The notes under the pieces were generated by a model. That model was not told the origin of the DNA. It ran no database searches and saw only the letters and a program-made list of their open reading frames with translations. A DNA stretch of 64,000 nucleotides. It comes from Pseudomonas sp. AN-1. Its GTDB lineage: Bacteria; Pseudomonadota; Gammaproteobacteria; Pseudomonadales; Pseudomonadaceae. This document shows positions 10,146 through 21,237 of the stretch, piece after piece. A program made the translations under genes and the position numbers. The stretch covers positions 3,100,001 to 3,164,000 of the forward strand of contig NZ_CP139195.1 in NCBI RefSeq assembly GCF_034057115.1, given 5' to 3'. Each line of letters starts with the position of its first letter. Within the stretch, counting starts at the first letter, position 1.

Positions 10146-10420
10146 GGCCGCATCCTCCGCAGCGTCAGCTGCCGCGCCAGCAGCAGGCCGAGCGCACCGG
10201 CCAGCAGCGCCGCCAGGCCCAAATTGATCAGCGCGGCGAGCGCCGCCACGCTCAGGCCCACGCGCAGCAGCTGCAGGGCCAGCGCCGGCAGCACGCGGCC
10301 GGCGCTGAACAGGCGCAGGTTGAGGGCCAGCGAGGCGAAGTGCAGGGCGCCGACCAGGGCACCGACCAGCACGCCGACGCCGAGCTGCGCGGCCAGCGGC
10401 AGCTGCGTCCAGGCCGTCAT
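10142..10420 (-). CDS. atpR: N-type ATPase accessory subunit AtpR
   Basis: A 92-residue membrane protein with three predicted helices and the family features FASLALNLRLF in helix 2 and QLLRVGLSVAALAAL in helix 3. AtpR is specific to N-ATPase operons and sits between atpQ and atpB, as here. The start is ATG 10420, four bases inside the atpQ end. Its role is thought to be in assembly or ion access; this is not proven. Confidence 0.85.
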   Translation of the reverse strand: MTAWTQLPLAAQLGVGVLVGALVGALHFASLALNLRLFSAGRVLPALALQLLRVGLSVAALAALINLGLAALLAGALGLLLARQLTLRRMRP

Positions 10421-10700
10421 TGGCGGTGCATCCAGCGCCAGGCCGACCACAGGCCGAGGGCGGCGCCGAGGAACAGCAGGGCGGCGGCGAACATCACCCC
10501 GGTGCCGAGCAGGCGGTCCAGCCAGCGGCCGATGAACAGGCCGAGCAGCAGCGGCACCACGATGGCCCAGCCGAGCACGCCGATCTGCCCGAGGCGGCGG
10601 CCCAGCGACGGCTCCGGGTCGTCGCGGGACTGCGCCTCGCGCTGTACGGCGCGGCGCGCCGCGGCGTCCATGCTCTGGTCCGGCTGGTCGTCCGGCTTCA

Positions 10701-10704
<4 letters not shown>
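10417..10704 (-). CDS. atpQ: N-type ATPase accessory subunit AtpQ (AtpI-like)
   Basis: 95 residues: a charged N-terminus (about 45 aa) followed by two hydrophobic helices (IGVLGWAIVVPLLLGLFIGRWLD and VMFAAALLFLGAALGLWSAW). The GxxxGxxLD-type turn resembles AtpI/AtpQ proteins. It lies third in the operon after atpD and atpC, the expected place for atpQ. It overlaps both neighbours by four bases. It is probably an assembly factor for the c ring. Confidence 0.83.
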
Positions 10705-12639
<1,935 letters not shown>

Positions 12640-13032
12640 TCAGCCCACCGGCAGGCTGCAGCTCCACAGCTCCAGCGCCGGCCGCTCCGCCGAGGGCGGG
12701 CCGAGCCATTCGCTGAGCTCATGGCAGGCGCCGGCGAAGCACAGCTGGTAGTCGCCCGCCTCAGGGGTGCGGCCGACGCGCAGCGGCTGCAGCGGCGGCA
12801 GCTGGCGCCGGTAGTGCCAGCTGCCGTCGCGCAGTTCGGCACCGTCGGGGATCTCCATGCCGGCGCCGTTGCCCCTCACCCGCGCCTCGCCGAGGACCAG
12901 GCCCTCGGGCGTGACGCGGTAGTCCTCCTCCCAGCGCACCTTCTCGATGGTGTGGGTCCAGGCCAGGGTGAAGGCCGGCACGGGCAGGCTCGCCCACACC
13001 GCGCCGGCCAGCCCCAGGCACAGGCCGATCAC
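12640..13032 (-). CDS. DUF1850 protein associated with TAXI-TRAP transporter
   Basis: 130 aa from GTG 13032, whose GTGA overlaps the stop of the TRAP permease gene. The N-terminal hydrophobic segment is followed by the DUF1850 pattern: LAWTHTIEKVRWEEDYRV, then GARV-like and a GAGMEIPDG turn. DUF1850 proteins are usually encoded next to TAXI-type TRAP permeases; their function is unknown, possibly an exported accessory. The coupling to the permease gene supports that link here. Confidence 0.85.
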   Translation of the reverse strand: MIGLCLGLAGAVWASLPVPAFTLAWTHTIEKVRWEEDYRVTPEGLVLGEARVRGNGAGMEIPDGAELRDGSWHYRRQLPPLQPLRVGRTPEAGDYQLCFAGACHELSEWLGPPSAERPALELWSCSLPVG

Positions 13033-15053
13033 GCCGCCACCGCCAGGGCGCGGCGCGCACGCCAGCAGTGCTGGGCGAGGAACAGGCCGCCGAGGGCGAA
13101 GCCCAGTTCGTCGCTGAGCGGCAGGGCGAGGATCAGCGCCACCCCGGCGGCGAACGCCAGCAGACGCTCCCAAGCGGCCAGGTCGCGCTGCAGGTGGCCG
13201 GTGAAGGCCGCGCCCCACAGGGCGATCGCCAGCGCCGCCTTGACCAGCATGTAGAGGATCGCGCCCCAGCTGTCGCCCTGCAGCATCAGCGCCGGATCGT
13301 AGACCGCCATGAACGGCACCACGAAGCCGGCCGCGGCGATGCGCACCGCCCACAGGCTGATCCGGAAGCCGCTCTCGCGGGCGATCGGCGCCGCGGCGAA
13401 GGCGGCCAGCGCCACCGGCGGGGTGAGGTCGGCCATCAGGCCGAAGTAGAAGACGAACATGTGCGAGACGATCAGCGGCACGCCCAGTTCCAGCAGCGCA
13501 GGCGCGGCGATGGCGCTGGTGATGATGTAGTTGGGGATGGTCGGGATACCCATGCCCAGCACCAGGCAGGTGAGCATGGTCAGGAGCAGCGAGAGGAACA
13601 GGTTGTCCTGGCCGATGGCGAGGATGTAGCCGGCGAAGGTGGTGGCGATGCCGGTCAGCGACACCACGCCGATGATCACCCCGACCAGGGTGCAGGCGAT
13701 GCCCACCGGCACCGCGTGGCGGGCGCCCTCGACCAGCGCGTGCAGGCACAGGGTCAGGGTGTCGCGGCCGCCCTTGACGAACCAGCAGGCCGCCACCAGC
13801 AGGCCGATCACCGCGAACACCACGCCGATGCCGAGGCTGAAGAAGCCGGCGCAGAGCACGCCGAGGGCGATCCAGAAGGCCATGCGCAGGCCCCACGAGG
13901 ACACCCTGAGGATGATCGCCGAGCCGAGGATGACGATGGCGGTCAGCGCCAGGCCGACGGTACCGGAGAACATCGGCGTGCGCCCGGCGAACAGCAGGCA
14001 GACCAGCACCACCAGCGGGATCAGCAGGAACCAGCGCTCCTTCACCGCCGCCCAGGCGTTCGGGCACTCGCTCTTCGGCAGGCCGCGCAGGTCGGCGCGC
14101 TTGGCCTCCAGGTGGACCATCCAGAACACCGAGCCGAAGTACAAGAGCGCCGGCAGCAGCGCCGCCTTGGCCACCTCGACGTAGGGCACGTTGATGGTCT
14201 CGGCCATGATGAAGGCCACCGCGCCCATCACCGGCGGCATGATCTGGCTGCCCATGCTGGCGGTCGCCTCCACCGCGCCGGCGAACGCCGGGCGGTAGCC
14301 GAAGCGCTTCATCAGCGGGATGGTGAACTGGCCGGTGGTCACCACGTTGGCCACCCCGGAGCCGGTGATGGTGCCCATCAGCGCCGAGGACACCACCGAC
14401 ACCTTGGCCGGGCCGCCGAGCTTGTGGCCGAACAGGCCGAGGGCGAAGTCGGTGAACAGCTTGATCATCCCGGCCTGCTCGAGGAAGGCGCCGAACAGGA
14501 TGAACAGGAAGATGTAGGTGGCCGACACGTAGGTCGGCGTGCCGTACAGGCCCTCGGTGCCGAACGCCAGCTGGTTGACGATCTGGTCGACGCCGTAGCC
14601 GCGGTGCGCCAGGTCGCCCGGCAGGTACTCGCCGAACAGGCCGTAGGCGAGGAACAGCAGGCAGATGATCGGCAGGGCGATGCCCATCACCCGCCGCGCC
14701 GCCTCGAACACCAGGGCGACCAGCAGCACGCCGACCGCCATGTCGGCGCCGGTCAGCTCGCCGGAGCGCTGGATCAGGTCGGCCTCGAACAGCCACTGGT
14801 AGGCGAAGGTGGCCATGCCGGCCAGGCCGAGCAGCCAGGCCAGCGGCTGGAACGGTCGGTCGCTGCCGCGCGCCGGATAGCAGAGGAACACCAGCAGCAG
14901 CAGGAAGCCGACGTGGCCGGCGCGCAGCACCTGGCTGGACACCGGATGGAAGGCGGCGGTGACGATCTGGTAGATGGAGAACAGCAGGGCGACGTAGAAC
15001 AGCGCCTTCGGCCACTGGCCGGGGCTGGCGTGCAGACCTTGGCTTTCGCTCAT
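13029..15053 (-). CDS. TRAP transporter fused permease (DctQ-DctM type, TAXI family)
   Basis: A 674-residue, highly hydrophobic protein starting MSESQGLHASPGQWPKALFY at ATG 15053; an upstream extension of the frame is non-coding. The first 180 residues are the small 4-TM part, the rest the large permease with signatures SALMGTITGSGVANVVTTGQFTIPLMKRFGYRP, EATASMGSQIMPPVMGAVAF and GMGIPTIPNYIITSAIAAPAL (seen in parts). Fused permeases of this kind work with TAXI solute-binding proteins, using an ion gradient to take up organic acids. The binding protein gene lies 165 bases upstream. Confidence 0.95.
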   Translation of the reverse strand: MSESQGLHASPGQWPKALFYVALLFSIYQIVTAAFHPVSSQVLRAGHVGFLLLLVFLCYPARGSDRPFQPLAWLLGLAGMATFAYQWLFEADLIQRSGELTGADMAVGVLLVALVFEAARRVMGIALPIICLLFLAYGLFGEYLPGDLAHRGYGVDQIVNQLAFGTEGLYGTPTYVSATYIFLFILFGAFLEQAGMIKLFTDFALGLFGHKLGGPAKVSVVSSALMGTITGSGVANVVTTGQFTIPLMKRFGYRPAFAGAVEATASMGSQIMPPVMGAVAFIMAETINVPYVEVAKAALLPALLYFGSVFWMVHLEAKRADLRGLPKSECPNAWAAVKERWFLLIPLVVLVCLLFAGRTPMFSGTVGLALTAIVILGSAIILRVSSWGLRMAFWIALGVLCAGFFSLGIGVVFAVIGLLVAACWFVKGGRDTLTLCLHALVEGARHAVPVGIACTLVGVIIGVVSLTGIATTFAGYILAIGQDNLFLSLLLTMLTCLVLGMGIPTIPNYIITSAIAAPALLELGVPLIVSHMFVFYFGLMADLTPPVALAAFAAAPIARESGFRISLWAVRIAAAGFVVPFMAVYDPALMLQGDSWGAILYMLVKAALAIALWGAAFTGHLQRDLAAWERLLAFAAGVALILALPLSDELGFALGGLFLAQHCWRARRALAVAA

Positions 15054-15218
15054 GGGGACACCTCGGAGCGGGAAATCGGAAGGGACGAGAGCCGCCAACA
15101 AAACCTGCCGCGAGCGTTCACGCTGGCTTTGCTGGCACCTCTGCGGGCGGGCGGCGGGCGCAACGCCCGCGGCCATGCACCGGCGGAGCGCCGCAGGCGC
15201 CCCGACCGGCTCGGCGCC

Positions 15219-16175
15219 TTACTGGAGCACGCCGGCTTCCTTGTAGAAGCGCTCGGCGCCCGGGTGCAGCGGGATCGGCAGGTTCTGCGTGGCGGTCTGC
15301 AGCTGGATGTCCTTGGCCGCCGAGTGCGAGGAGGCCAGCCGGCCGAGGTTGTCGAACATCAGCTTGGTCATCTGGTAGGCCACCTCGTCGGAGACCTTGT
15401 CGTGGGTGACCAGGATGTTGGTGATCGCCACGGTCGGCACGTCCTCGCTCTGGCCGTCGTAGGTGCCGGCCGGGATCATCCTGGCCTGGTAGGCCGGGCT
15501 GCCGATCTTCGCCACCACCTCCGCCGGCACACCGATGAAGTTCAGCGGCATCACCGACGACAGGTCGCGGATCGCCGCCATGCCGAGGCCCGAGGACTGC
15601 AGGGTGGCGTCCAGCTGGCGGTTCTTGATCAGCTCCACCGACTCGGCGAAGGGCAGGAACTCGACCTTGCCCATGTCCTCGTAGGACAGCCCGGCGGCCT
15701 TGAAGATGGCCCGCGCGTTCAGCTCGGTGCCGGACTTGGCGGCGCCGACCGAGATGCGCTTGCCCTTGAGGTCGGCCAGGGTCTTGATGCCGGATTCGGC
15801 GCTGGCGACGATCTGGATGTAGTTCGGGTAGGTGCCGGCGATGGCGCGCAGCTTGGTCAGCGGCGCCTTGAAGCCGGCGTCCGCGACGCCCTTCCAGGCG
15901 TCGTCCACCGAGTCGGCCAGCGAGAAGCCCAGCTCGCCGCGGCCGGCCTGCAGCAGGTTGAGGTTCTCCACCGAGGCCTTGGTGGCCTGCACCGAGGTCT
16001 TCGAGCCGTCGATGCCGTTGCTGTACACCTGCGACAGGGCCACGCCCACCGGGTAGTACACCCCGCTGGTGCCGCCGGTGAGGACGTTGATGAAGGTCGG
16101 CGCGGCGAAGCTGGCGGTGCTGGCAGTCAGGGCGGCGGCAGCGGCGAACAGGCCGAGGCGTTTGCTCAGGGTCAT
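15219..16175 (-). CDS. TAXI-family TRAP transporter solute-binding protein
   Basis: 318 residues with a signal peptide (KRLGLFAAAAALTASTASFA, cleavage after Ala about residue 25). The mature protein has the TAXI signature early (INVLTGGTSGVYYPVGVALSQVY), then QATKASVENLNLLQAGRGELGF and LKGKRISVGAAKSGTELNARAI. It captures the substrate in the periplasm for the fused permease downstream. Start ATG 16175 was chosen because the signal peptide begins there; the longer frame to 16493 lies in the regulatory region. The substrate is not readable, but the nearby glutarate and DctB-like genes suggest a dicarboxylate. Confidence 0.94.
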   Translation of the reverse strand: MTLSKRLGLFAAAAALTASTASFAAPTFINVLTGGTSGVYYPVGVALSQVYSNGIDGSKTSVQATKASVENLNLLQAGRGELGFSLADSVDDAWKGVADAGFKAPLTKLRAIAGTYPNYIQIVASAESGIKTLADLKGKRISVGAAKSGTELNARAIFKAAGLSYEDMGKVEFLPFAESVELIKNRQLDATLQSSGLGMAAIRDLSSVMPLNFIGVPAEVVAKIGSPAYQARMIPAGTYDGQSEDVPTVAITNILVTHDKVSDEVAYQMTKLMFDNLGRLASSHSAAKDIQLQTATQNLPIPLHPGAERFYKEAGVLQ

Positions 16176-16255
16176 GGCGTTTCTCCGTCTTTGTTGTGCT
16201 TGTTCTTGGAATGCCGGACGGGCGAGGGGGCGCGCCGGCCGGGTGAAGTCACATT

Positions 16256-16270
16256 GCAGACGGCGTGCCA
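16256..16270 (-). promoter_or_regulatory. sigma54 (-24/-12) promoter of the TAXI-TRAP operon
   Basis: On the minus strand TGGCACGCCGTCTGC followed by A matches the sigma54 consensus TGGCACGNNNNTTGCW with one change (CTGC for TTGC); the GG and GC doublets have the correct 10-base spacing. The expected transcript start, near 16244, gives a leader of about 70 bases before the binding-protein ATG. Confidence 0.75.
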
Positions 16271-16320
16271 AAGGGGTGGATGGCTCTGGGATGGGGGTTG
16301 GCGGGGAGAGGCAGGGGATG

Positions 16321-16341
16321 GATCGGCGGATTCTTGCCGAT
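16321..16341. promoter_or_regulatory. activator-type palindrome A (candidate UAS of the TRAP promoter)
   Basis: It shares the 18-base core TCGGCRGATTCYTGCCGA with palindrome B; the arms ATCGGC/GCCGAT are inverted around GATTC, with one mismatched pair next to the centre in this copy. It is centred about 87 bases upstream of the predicted sigma54 start site. Confidence 0.65.
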
Positions 16342-16352
16342 GATGGAACAGG

Positions 16353-16373
16353 GATCGGCAGATTCCTGCCGAT
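16353..16373. promoter_or_regulatory. activator-type palindrome B (candidate UAS of the TRAP promoter)
   Basis: A second copy of the palindrome 32 bases from copy A (three helical turns), with the symmetry extended by flanking CAGG/CCTG. It is centred about 119 bases upstream of the predicted start. The tandem, in-phase arrangement is what bacterial enhancer-binding proteins use; the DctD-like regulator encoded at 18.1-19.4 kb is the obvious candidate. Confidence 0.65.
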
Positions 16374-16519
16374 CCCTGGCGGGCGCGCCTGCTCGCTGGC
16401 TCTCCCCAAGCGGCGGAACGATGGCCCGCCAGCGGGCGCTTGCGCTAACGTGTGGAATATCCACGGGCGAGCCGGCCCATCAGCCGGCTTCACCTCAACT
16501 CAGGGACCGAGAAACCGCC

Positions 16520-16918
16520 ATGAAACTCATCGCCCACTGCTGCCTGCCCGTTCTGCTGTCCATCAGCCTCGTCACGCCAGTCCTCGCCGCTGACGACGGC
16601 TACTCGCCCGTTTTCTCAAGCTGCATGGACGCCTCCGGCGGCGTCACCACCAACATGTTGAACTGCATCGGCAACGAAACGACGGTGCAGGATGCCCGCC
16701 TCAATCAAGCCTACAAGGCCGCCATGCAGGCCATCGCCCCCGAACAGCAGACTCAACTGCGCGATGCACAGCGACTGTGGATCAAGTACCGGGATGCCAA
16801 TTGCGGGCTGTATGGCAGCCTGACCGGCGGGACAATCGATAGGATCAATGGGGCGGGATGCATGCTGGAGATGACCCGGGAGAGGGCGGTTGAAATCGAG
16901 GGCATCGACGAGCCATGA
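16520..16918 (+). CDS. LprI-like (DUF1311) secreted protein
   Basis: 132 residues with a signal peptide (MKLIAHCCLPVLLSISLVTPVLA, cleavage near residue 23). The mature part has the DUF1311/LprI pattern: two cysteines (FSSC, MLNC) before the characteristic DARLNQAYKAAM and then LRDAQRLWIKYRDANC, ending with a MTRERAVEIE helix. Members include lysozyme inhibitors, so a periplasmic or envelope role is likely. It is less GC-rich than the neighbouring operons. The start has a weak ribosome site (GACCGAGAAACC). Confidence 0.85.
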   Translation: MKLIAHCCLPVLLSISLVTPVLAADDGYSPVFSSCMDASGGVTTNMLNCIGNETTVQDARLNQAYKAAMQAIAPEQQTQLRDAQRLWIKYRDANCGLYGSLTGGTIDRINGAGCMLEMTRERAVEIEGIDEP

Positions 16919-16961
16919 GCACACCGCTGCTCCACGACACTCCGGCTCGAGATCCAGACGA

Positions 16962-17342
16962 TCAATGATCCGGCCACCAAGAGCCGCTGCGCATCGGCTC
17001 GAACTCGTCAACCGGATGGTTGTAGATATACACCCAAGCCTCACCCAATGGAGTTTCCACTGGATGACGCAGGAACAGGCTGCGCTCCGGATCTCCCGGC
17101 CGAAAGCCTTCGAGGTGATCGAGGATCGCCAGGGTGCTCTCATCCACACCATAAACTTCGGCCAGAATGCCACCTGATGATTCCAACTTGGCCCCGGGGA
17201 ACCAGCCGAGATCGTAAAGGGTGATGTCATGGAGCAGCGTCTCGCCCAGATAGCGGGCATGCCGGAGCAAGCCATGATTGGCAAGGCCACACTTCAGGGT
17301 TCCATAAACGGCTACTCGATGGGTTGTCGAGATGGATGACAT
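16962..17342 (-). CDS. gamma-glutamylcyclotransferase (GGCT/AIG2-like) family protein
   Basis: A 126-residue protein beginning with the fold's hallmark VAVYGTLKCG at residues 10-19, then GAKLES and a GILAEVYGVDESTLAILDHLEGF segment in which the Glu of LAEVY or the following acidic residues provide catalysis. The family cleaves gamma-glutamyl or gamma-glutamylamine bonds to release 5-oxoproline. It converges on the LprI-like gene with 43 bases between stops. Base composition is lower in GC than the region, suggesting transfer or relaxed selection. Confidence 0.82.
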   Translation of the reverse strand: MSSISTTHRVAVYGTLKCGLANHGLLRHARYLGETLLHDITLYDLGWFPGAKLESSGGILAEVYGVDESTLAILDHLEGFRPGDPERSLFLRHPVETPLGEAWVYIYNHPVDEFEPMRSGSWWPDH

Positions 17343-17644
17343 GACGCCTGCTTCCTTGTGGCCGCCTGAGCCGGCGAGAGGCTCATTGTCTCATTCCGGT
17401 GCGACGCGTTGTGTCGCACCGGCAGGCGATACTTCCTCCCTCTCGATGGAGTCCTGCGCCAAAGCGGATGCTTCCAGCCACAAGCATCCACGCCAGCTGG
17501 CACCATCCGTGACGCAGCGGCTCGTGAATGGTCGCGAACAACTCGGCCTCCCGGGCCAACTGGCCGACAACCCGCGCAGGCTCGGCGTTACAAGCCAATA
17601 AATTCAGACAAGGCTTCGAAGATTCGACATTGGACAATGCCGCC
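17343..17644. other. intergenic stretch without recognisable genes
   Basis: About 300 bases between divergent genes. The open frames here have no family features and poor coding character. A GTGCGACGCGTTGTGTCGCAC inverted repeat lies around 17400-17420. It probably holds the promoters of the two flanking genes, but I cannot place them. Confidence 0.4.
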
Positions 17645-18040
17645 ATGAACTCACCGGAAAACCAAAACAATAGCCCCAAGAATAGCCAGCGCCCCCGCGG
17701 CAACTGGCCGGGCAAGCTCAGAAAATTCAAGAGCCCAATGTACTACTGGCATACCGGTCGGGAGTGGACCGCCGTTCTGAGCATGCTGGCGACCGGGATA
17801 GTCAGCATCCTGCTCTTCATGGCCACAATGGGCGGGCTGTCGTTGTTCGGCATCCTGCTGGCCCTTTTCGCCGACGCGGCGGCGCTAATCATAGTCTTCC
17901 TGGTCGCCCTGCTCTTCCCGTCGATTGCCGGAGTCTTCGGGAGTCAAATCTTTACCATCCTGGTTATTCCAACCATTTCCAGTCTGCTGCTCTCGCGCGG
18001 CATCACTTACGTCGTCGCCAGGAAGTTGGGGCACATATGA
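17645..18040 (+). CDS. hypothetical membrane protein (131 aa)
   Basis: I do not recognise this family. The first 30 residues are polar and basic (MNSPENQNNSPKNSQRPRGNW), then KSPMYYWHTGREWTAVLSM leads into three or four hydrophobic segments between residues 45 and 125, ending in a basic ARKLGHI. It is an inner-membrane protein by this topology. Codon use (AAA, AAT, ATA, CAA present) is unlike the surrounding genes, a sign of recent acquisition. An earlier in-frame start at 17528 is less likely because the added region overlaps no motif. Confidence 0.6.
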   Translation: MNSPENQNNSPKNSQRPRGNWPGKLRKFKSPMYYWHTGREWTAVLSMLATGIVSILLFMATMGGLSLFGILLALFADAAALIIVFLVALLFPSIAGVFGSQIFTILVIPTISSLLLSRGITYVVARKLGHI

Positions 18041-18106
18041 ACAGAACTCGCCGCCAGCCCGGCTGCCAGCCACCCTCGCCAATCAGGAGAGCCTGAACGG
18101 CTTCAC

Positions 18107-19447
<1,341 letters not shown>

Positions 19448-19449
19448 GT

Positions 19450-21237
19450 TCACTCCTGCTGCGCTGCCGGCAGTGTACCCGGCGCCGCCACGGCCGGCAG
19501 GCGCAGGCTGAACAGCGCGCCGTCGCCGGCGTTGCGCGCTTCGAGCTGGCCGCCCAGCTCGCGGACGATGCCGTAGGACACGGCAAGGCCGAGGCCCAGG
19601 CCGTCGCCCACCGGCTTGGTGGTGAAGAACGGCTCGAACACCCGCGCCAGCGCCTCGGCCGGGATTCCGCCGCCGCTGTCGGCCACGCTCAGCAGCCAGT
19701 CGGCGCCGTCGCGGCGCAGGTCGATGCGCAGCTCGCGCACGTCCTTGTCCACCATGGCGTCGAGGGCATTGTGCAGCAGGTTGACCAGCACCTGCTCGAG
19801 ACGGATGGCGTCGCCCTCGACCCAGGCCTCGGCATTGCGCTGGCGCAGCACCAGCACCTGGTCCTGGCGGATGCGCGGCTCGAGCAGCAGCAGGGCGTGG
19901 TCGACCACGCTGTCCGGCTGCAGGCGCTCGCGCAGACCGCCGGGGCTGTTGCGGGCGAAGGTCTTCAGGTGGCCGGTGAGCGCGGCCATGCGCGTCAGCA
20001 GGCCGTCGATGCGCGCCAGGCAGGTCTGCACCGCCTGCGCGTCGTTGCGCGCCAGCAGCAGGCCGAGGCTGCCCAGCTGCATGCGCATGGCGGTCAGCGG
20101 CTGGTTGATCTCGTGGGCCATGGCGGCGGACATCTGCCCCAGCGCGGCCATCTTGGCCGCCTGCACCAGCTCGTCCTGGGCCTGGCGCAGCTCGGCGGTG
20201 CGCGCCTCGACCAGGCGCTCCAGCTCGGCGCGCGAGCGCTGGCGCAGGCGGCGGTTGTTGTGGCGCTGGACGAGGAACAGCAGGAGGAAGGCCAGCGCCA
20301 GCCAGGCGCCGCCGGCGGCCAGGCCGGCGCTGCGCACCGCGGCGTCCGCCGCGCCGGCCTCGTGCAGCAGGTGCAGGGTCCAGTCGTCCTCGACCAGCGC
20401 CTGGCGCAACCACAGGTAGTCGTGGCGGCCGTCCGGGCCGTCGACGCGCTGCAGCACGGCGCCCTCGTCGAGTTGGCGCAGCGGCTGCAGGTGCAGCGGC
20501 TGCAGAGTCTCGCCGGCGTACTTGCGGGCGTCCGGCGGCTGCAGCGGACGGTCGCCCGGCTCGCCCTGCAGGTGGCGGAAGCGCCAGGCCGGACGGTTGG
20601 CGAGGATCACCACGCCGTGGCGGTCGGTGACCAGCAGGGTGCCCGGCTGGCCGACCCAGCCGCGCTGCAGCTCCTCCATCTCCAGCTTGAGCGCCACCAC
20701 GCCGAGCGGCGTGCCGTCGTCGTCGCGCACCAGCCGGGAGAGGAAGTAGCCGGGCACCCCGGTGGTCACGCCGACCGCGAAGTAGCGGCCGCTGCCGTGG
20801 CGCAGGGCGTCCTGGAAGTAGGGGCGGAAGGCGTAGTTGTTGCCGACGAAGCTGGTCGGATCGTCCCAGTTGCTGGCGGCGATGGTCTCGCCGCGGGCGT
20901 CGAGGACGTAGAGCATCGCCGAGCCGGCCTCGGCGTTGAGGCGCTGCAGGCGCCGGTTGAGCAGCAGGCGCTGCCGAGGGTCGTTGCCGGCGCGCAGGGT
21001 GGCCTGCACCTCGCTGTCGTGGGCGACGATCGCCGGCACGGCGCGGTAGCGCTCGACCAGGATGCGCAGCGACTGTGCGTACAGCTCCAGCTGGTTGTGC
21101 GCCTCGACGCTGCGCTCCTGCCACTGGCGGCTTTCCGCGGCGCGCCCGGCCAGCCAGACGCTGACGCCCAGGCCGGCGAGGATCAGCAGGAGGACGAGGA
21201 CGACGCGCTGGCGCGAGGAGGTCGGCGGCATGCTCAT
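19450..21237 (-). CDS. DctB-like sensor histidine kinase
   Basis: A 595-residue membrane kinase with TM1 at about 11-30, a periplasmic sensing region to about 305, and TM2 at about 306-324. The sensor has features of C4-dicarboxylate sensor DctB: SFVGNNYAFRPYFQDAL and GRYFAVGVTTGVPGYFLSR. The kinase part has the H-box with His375 (AMAHEINQPLTAMR), N-box LLHNALDAM and G-boxes SGGGIP and GDGLGLGLA. It phosphorylates the DctD-like regulator encoded directly downstream. Its ATG at 21237 overlaps the stop of the LysR gene in an ATGA, so the three genes form one coupled transcript. Confidence 0.93.
   Translation of the reverse strand: MSMPPTSSRQRVVLVLLLILAGLGVSVWLAGRAAESRQWQERSVEAHNQLELYAQSLRILVERYRAVPAIVAHDSEVQATLRAGNDPRQRLLLNRRLQRLNAEAGSAMLYVLDARGETIAASNWDDPTSFVGNNYAFRPYFQDALRHGSGRYFAVGVTTGVPGYFLSRLVRDDDGTPLGVVALKLEMEELQRGWVGQPGTLLVTDRHGVVILANRPAWRFRHLQGEPGDRPLQPPDARKYAGETLQPLHLQPLRQLDEGAVLQRVDGPDGRHDYLWLRQALVEDDWTLHLLHEAGAADAAVRSAGLAAGGAWLALAFLLLFLVQRHNNRRLRQRSRAELERLVEARTAELRQAQDELVQAAKMAALGQMSAAMAHEINQPLTAMRMQLGSLGLLLARNDAQAVQTCLARIDGLLTRMAALTGHLKTFARNSPGGLRERLQPDSVVDHALLLLEPRIRQDQVLVLRQRNAEAWVEGDAIRLEQVLVNLLHNALDAMVDKDVRELRIDLRRDGADWLLSVADSGGGIPAEALARVFEPFFTTKPVGDGLGLGLAVSYGIVRELGGQLEARNAGDGALFSLRLPAVAAPGTLPAAQQE

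Noticed and set aside
15219-15300. A third activator palindrome (ATCGGCAGGTTCTGC) near 15274
   Set aside because: It matches only one arm and lies in the coding sequence of the TAXI protein's C-terminus, so it is probably chance.
13068-16343. 1091-residue plus-strand open frame
   Set aside because: It is antisense to the TRAP permease and TAXI genes and has no domain features; again a high-GC shadow.
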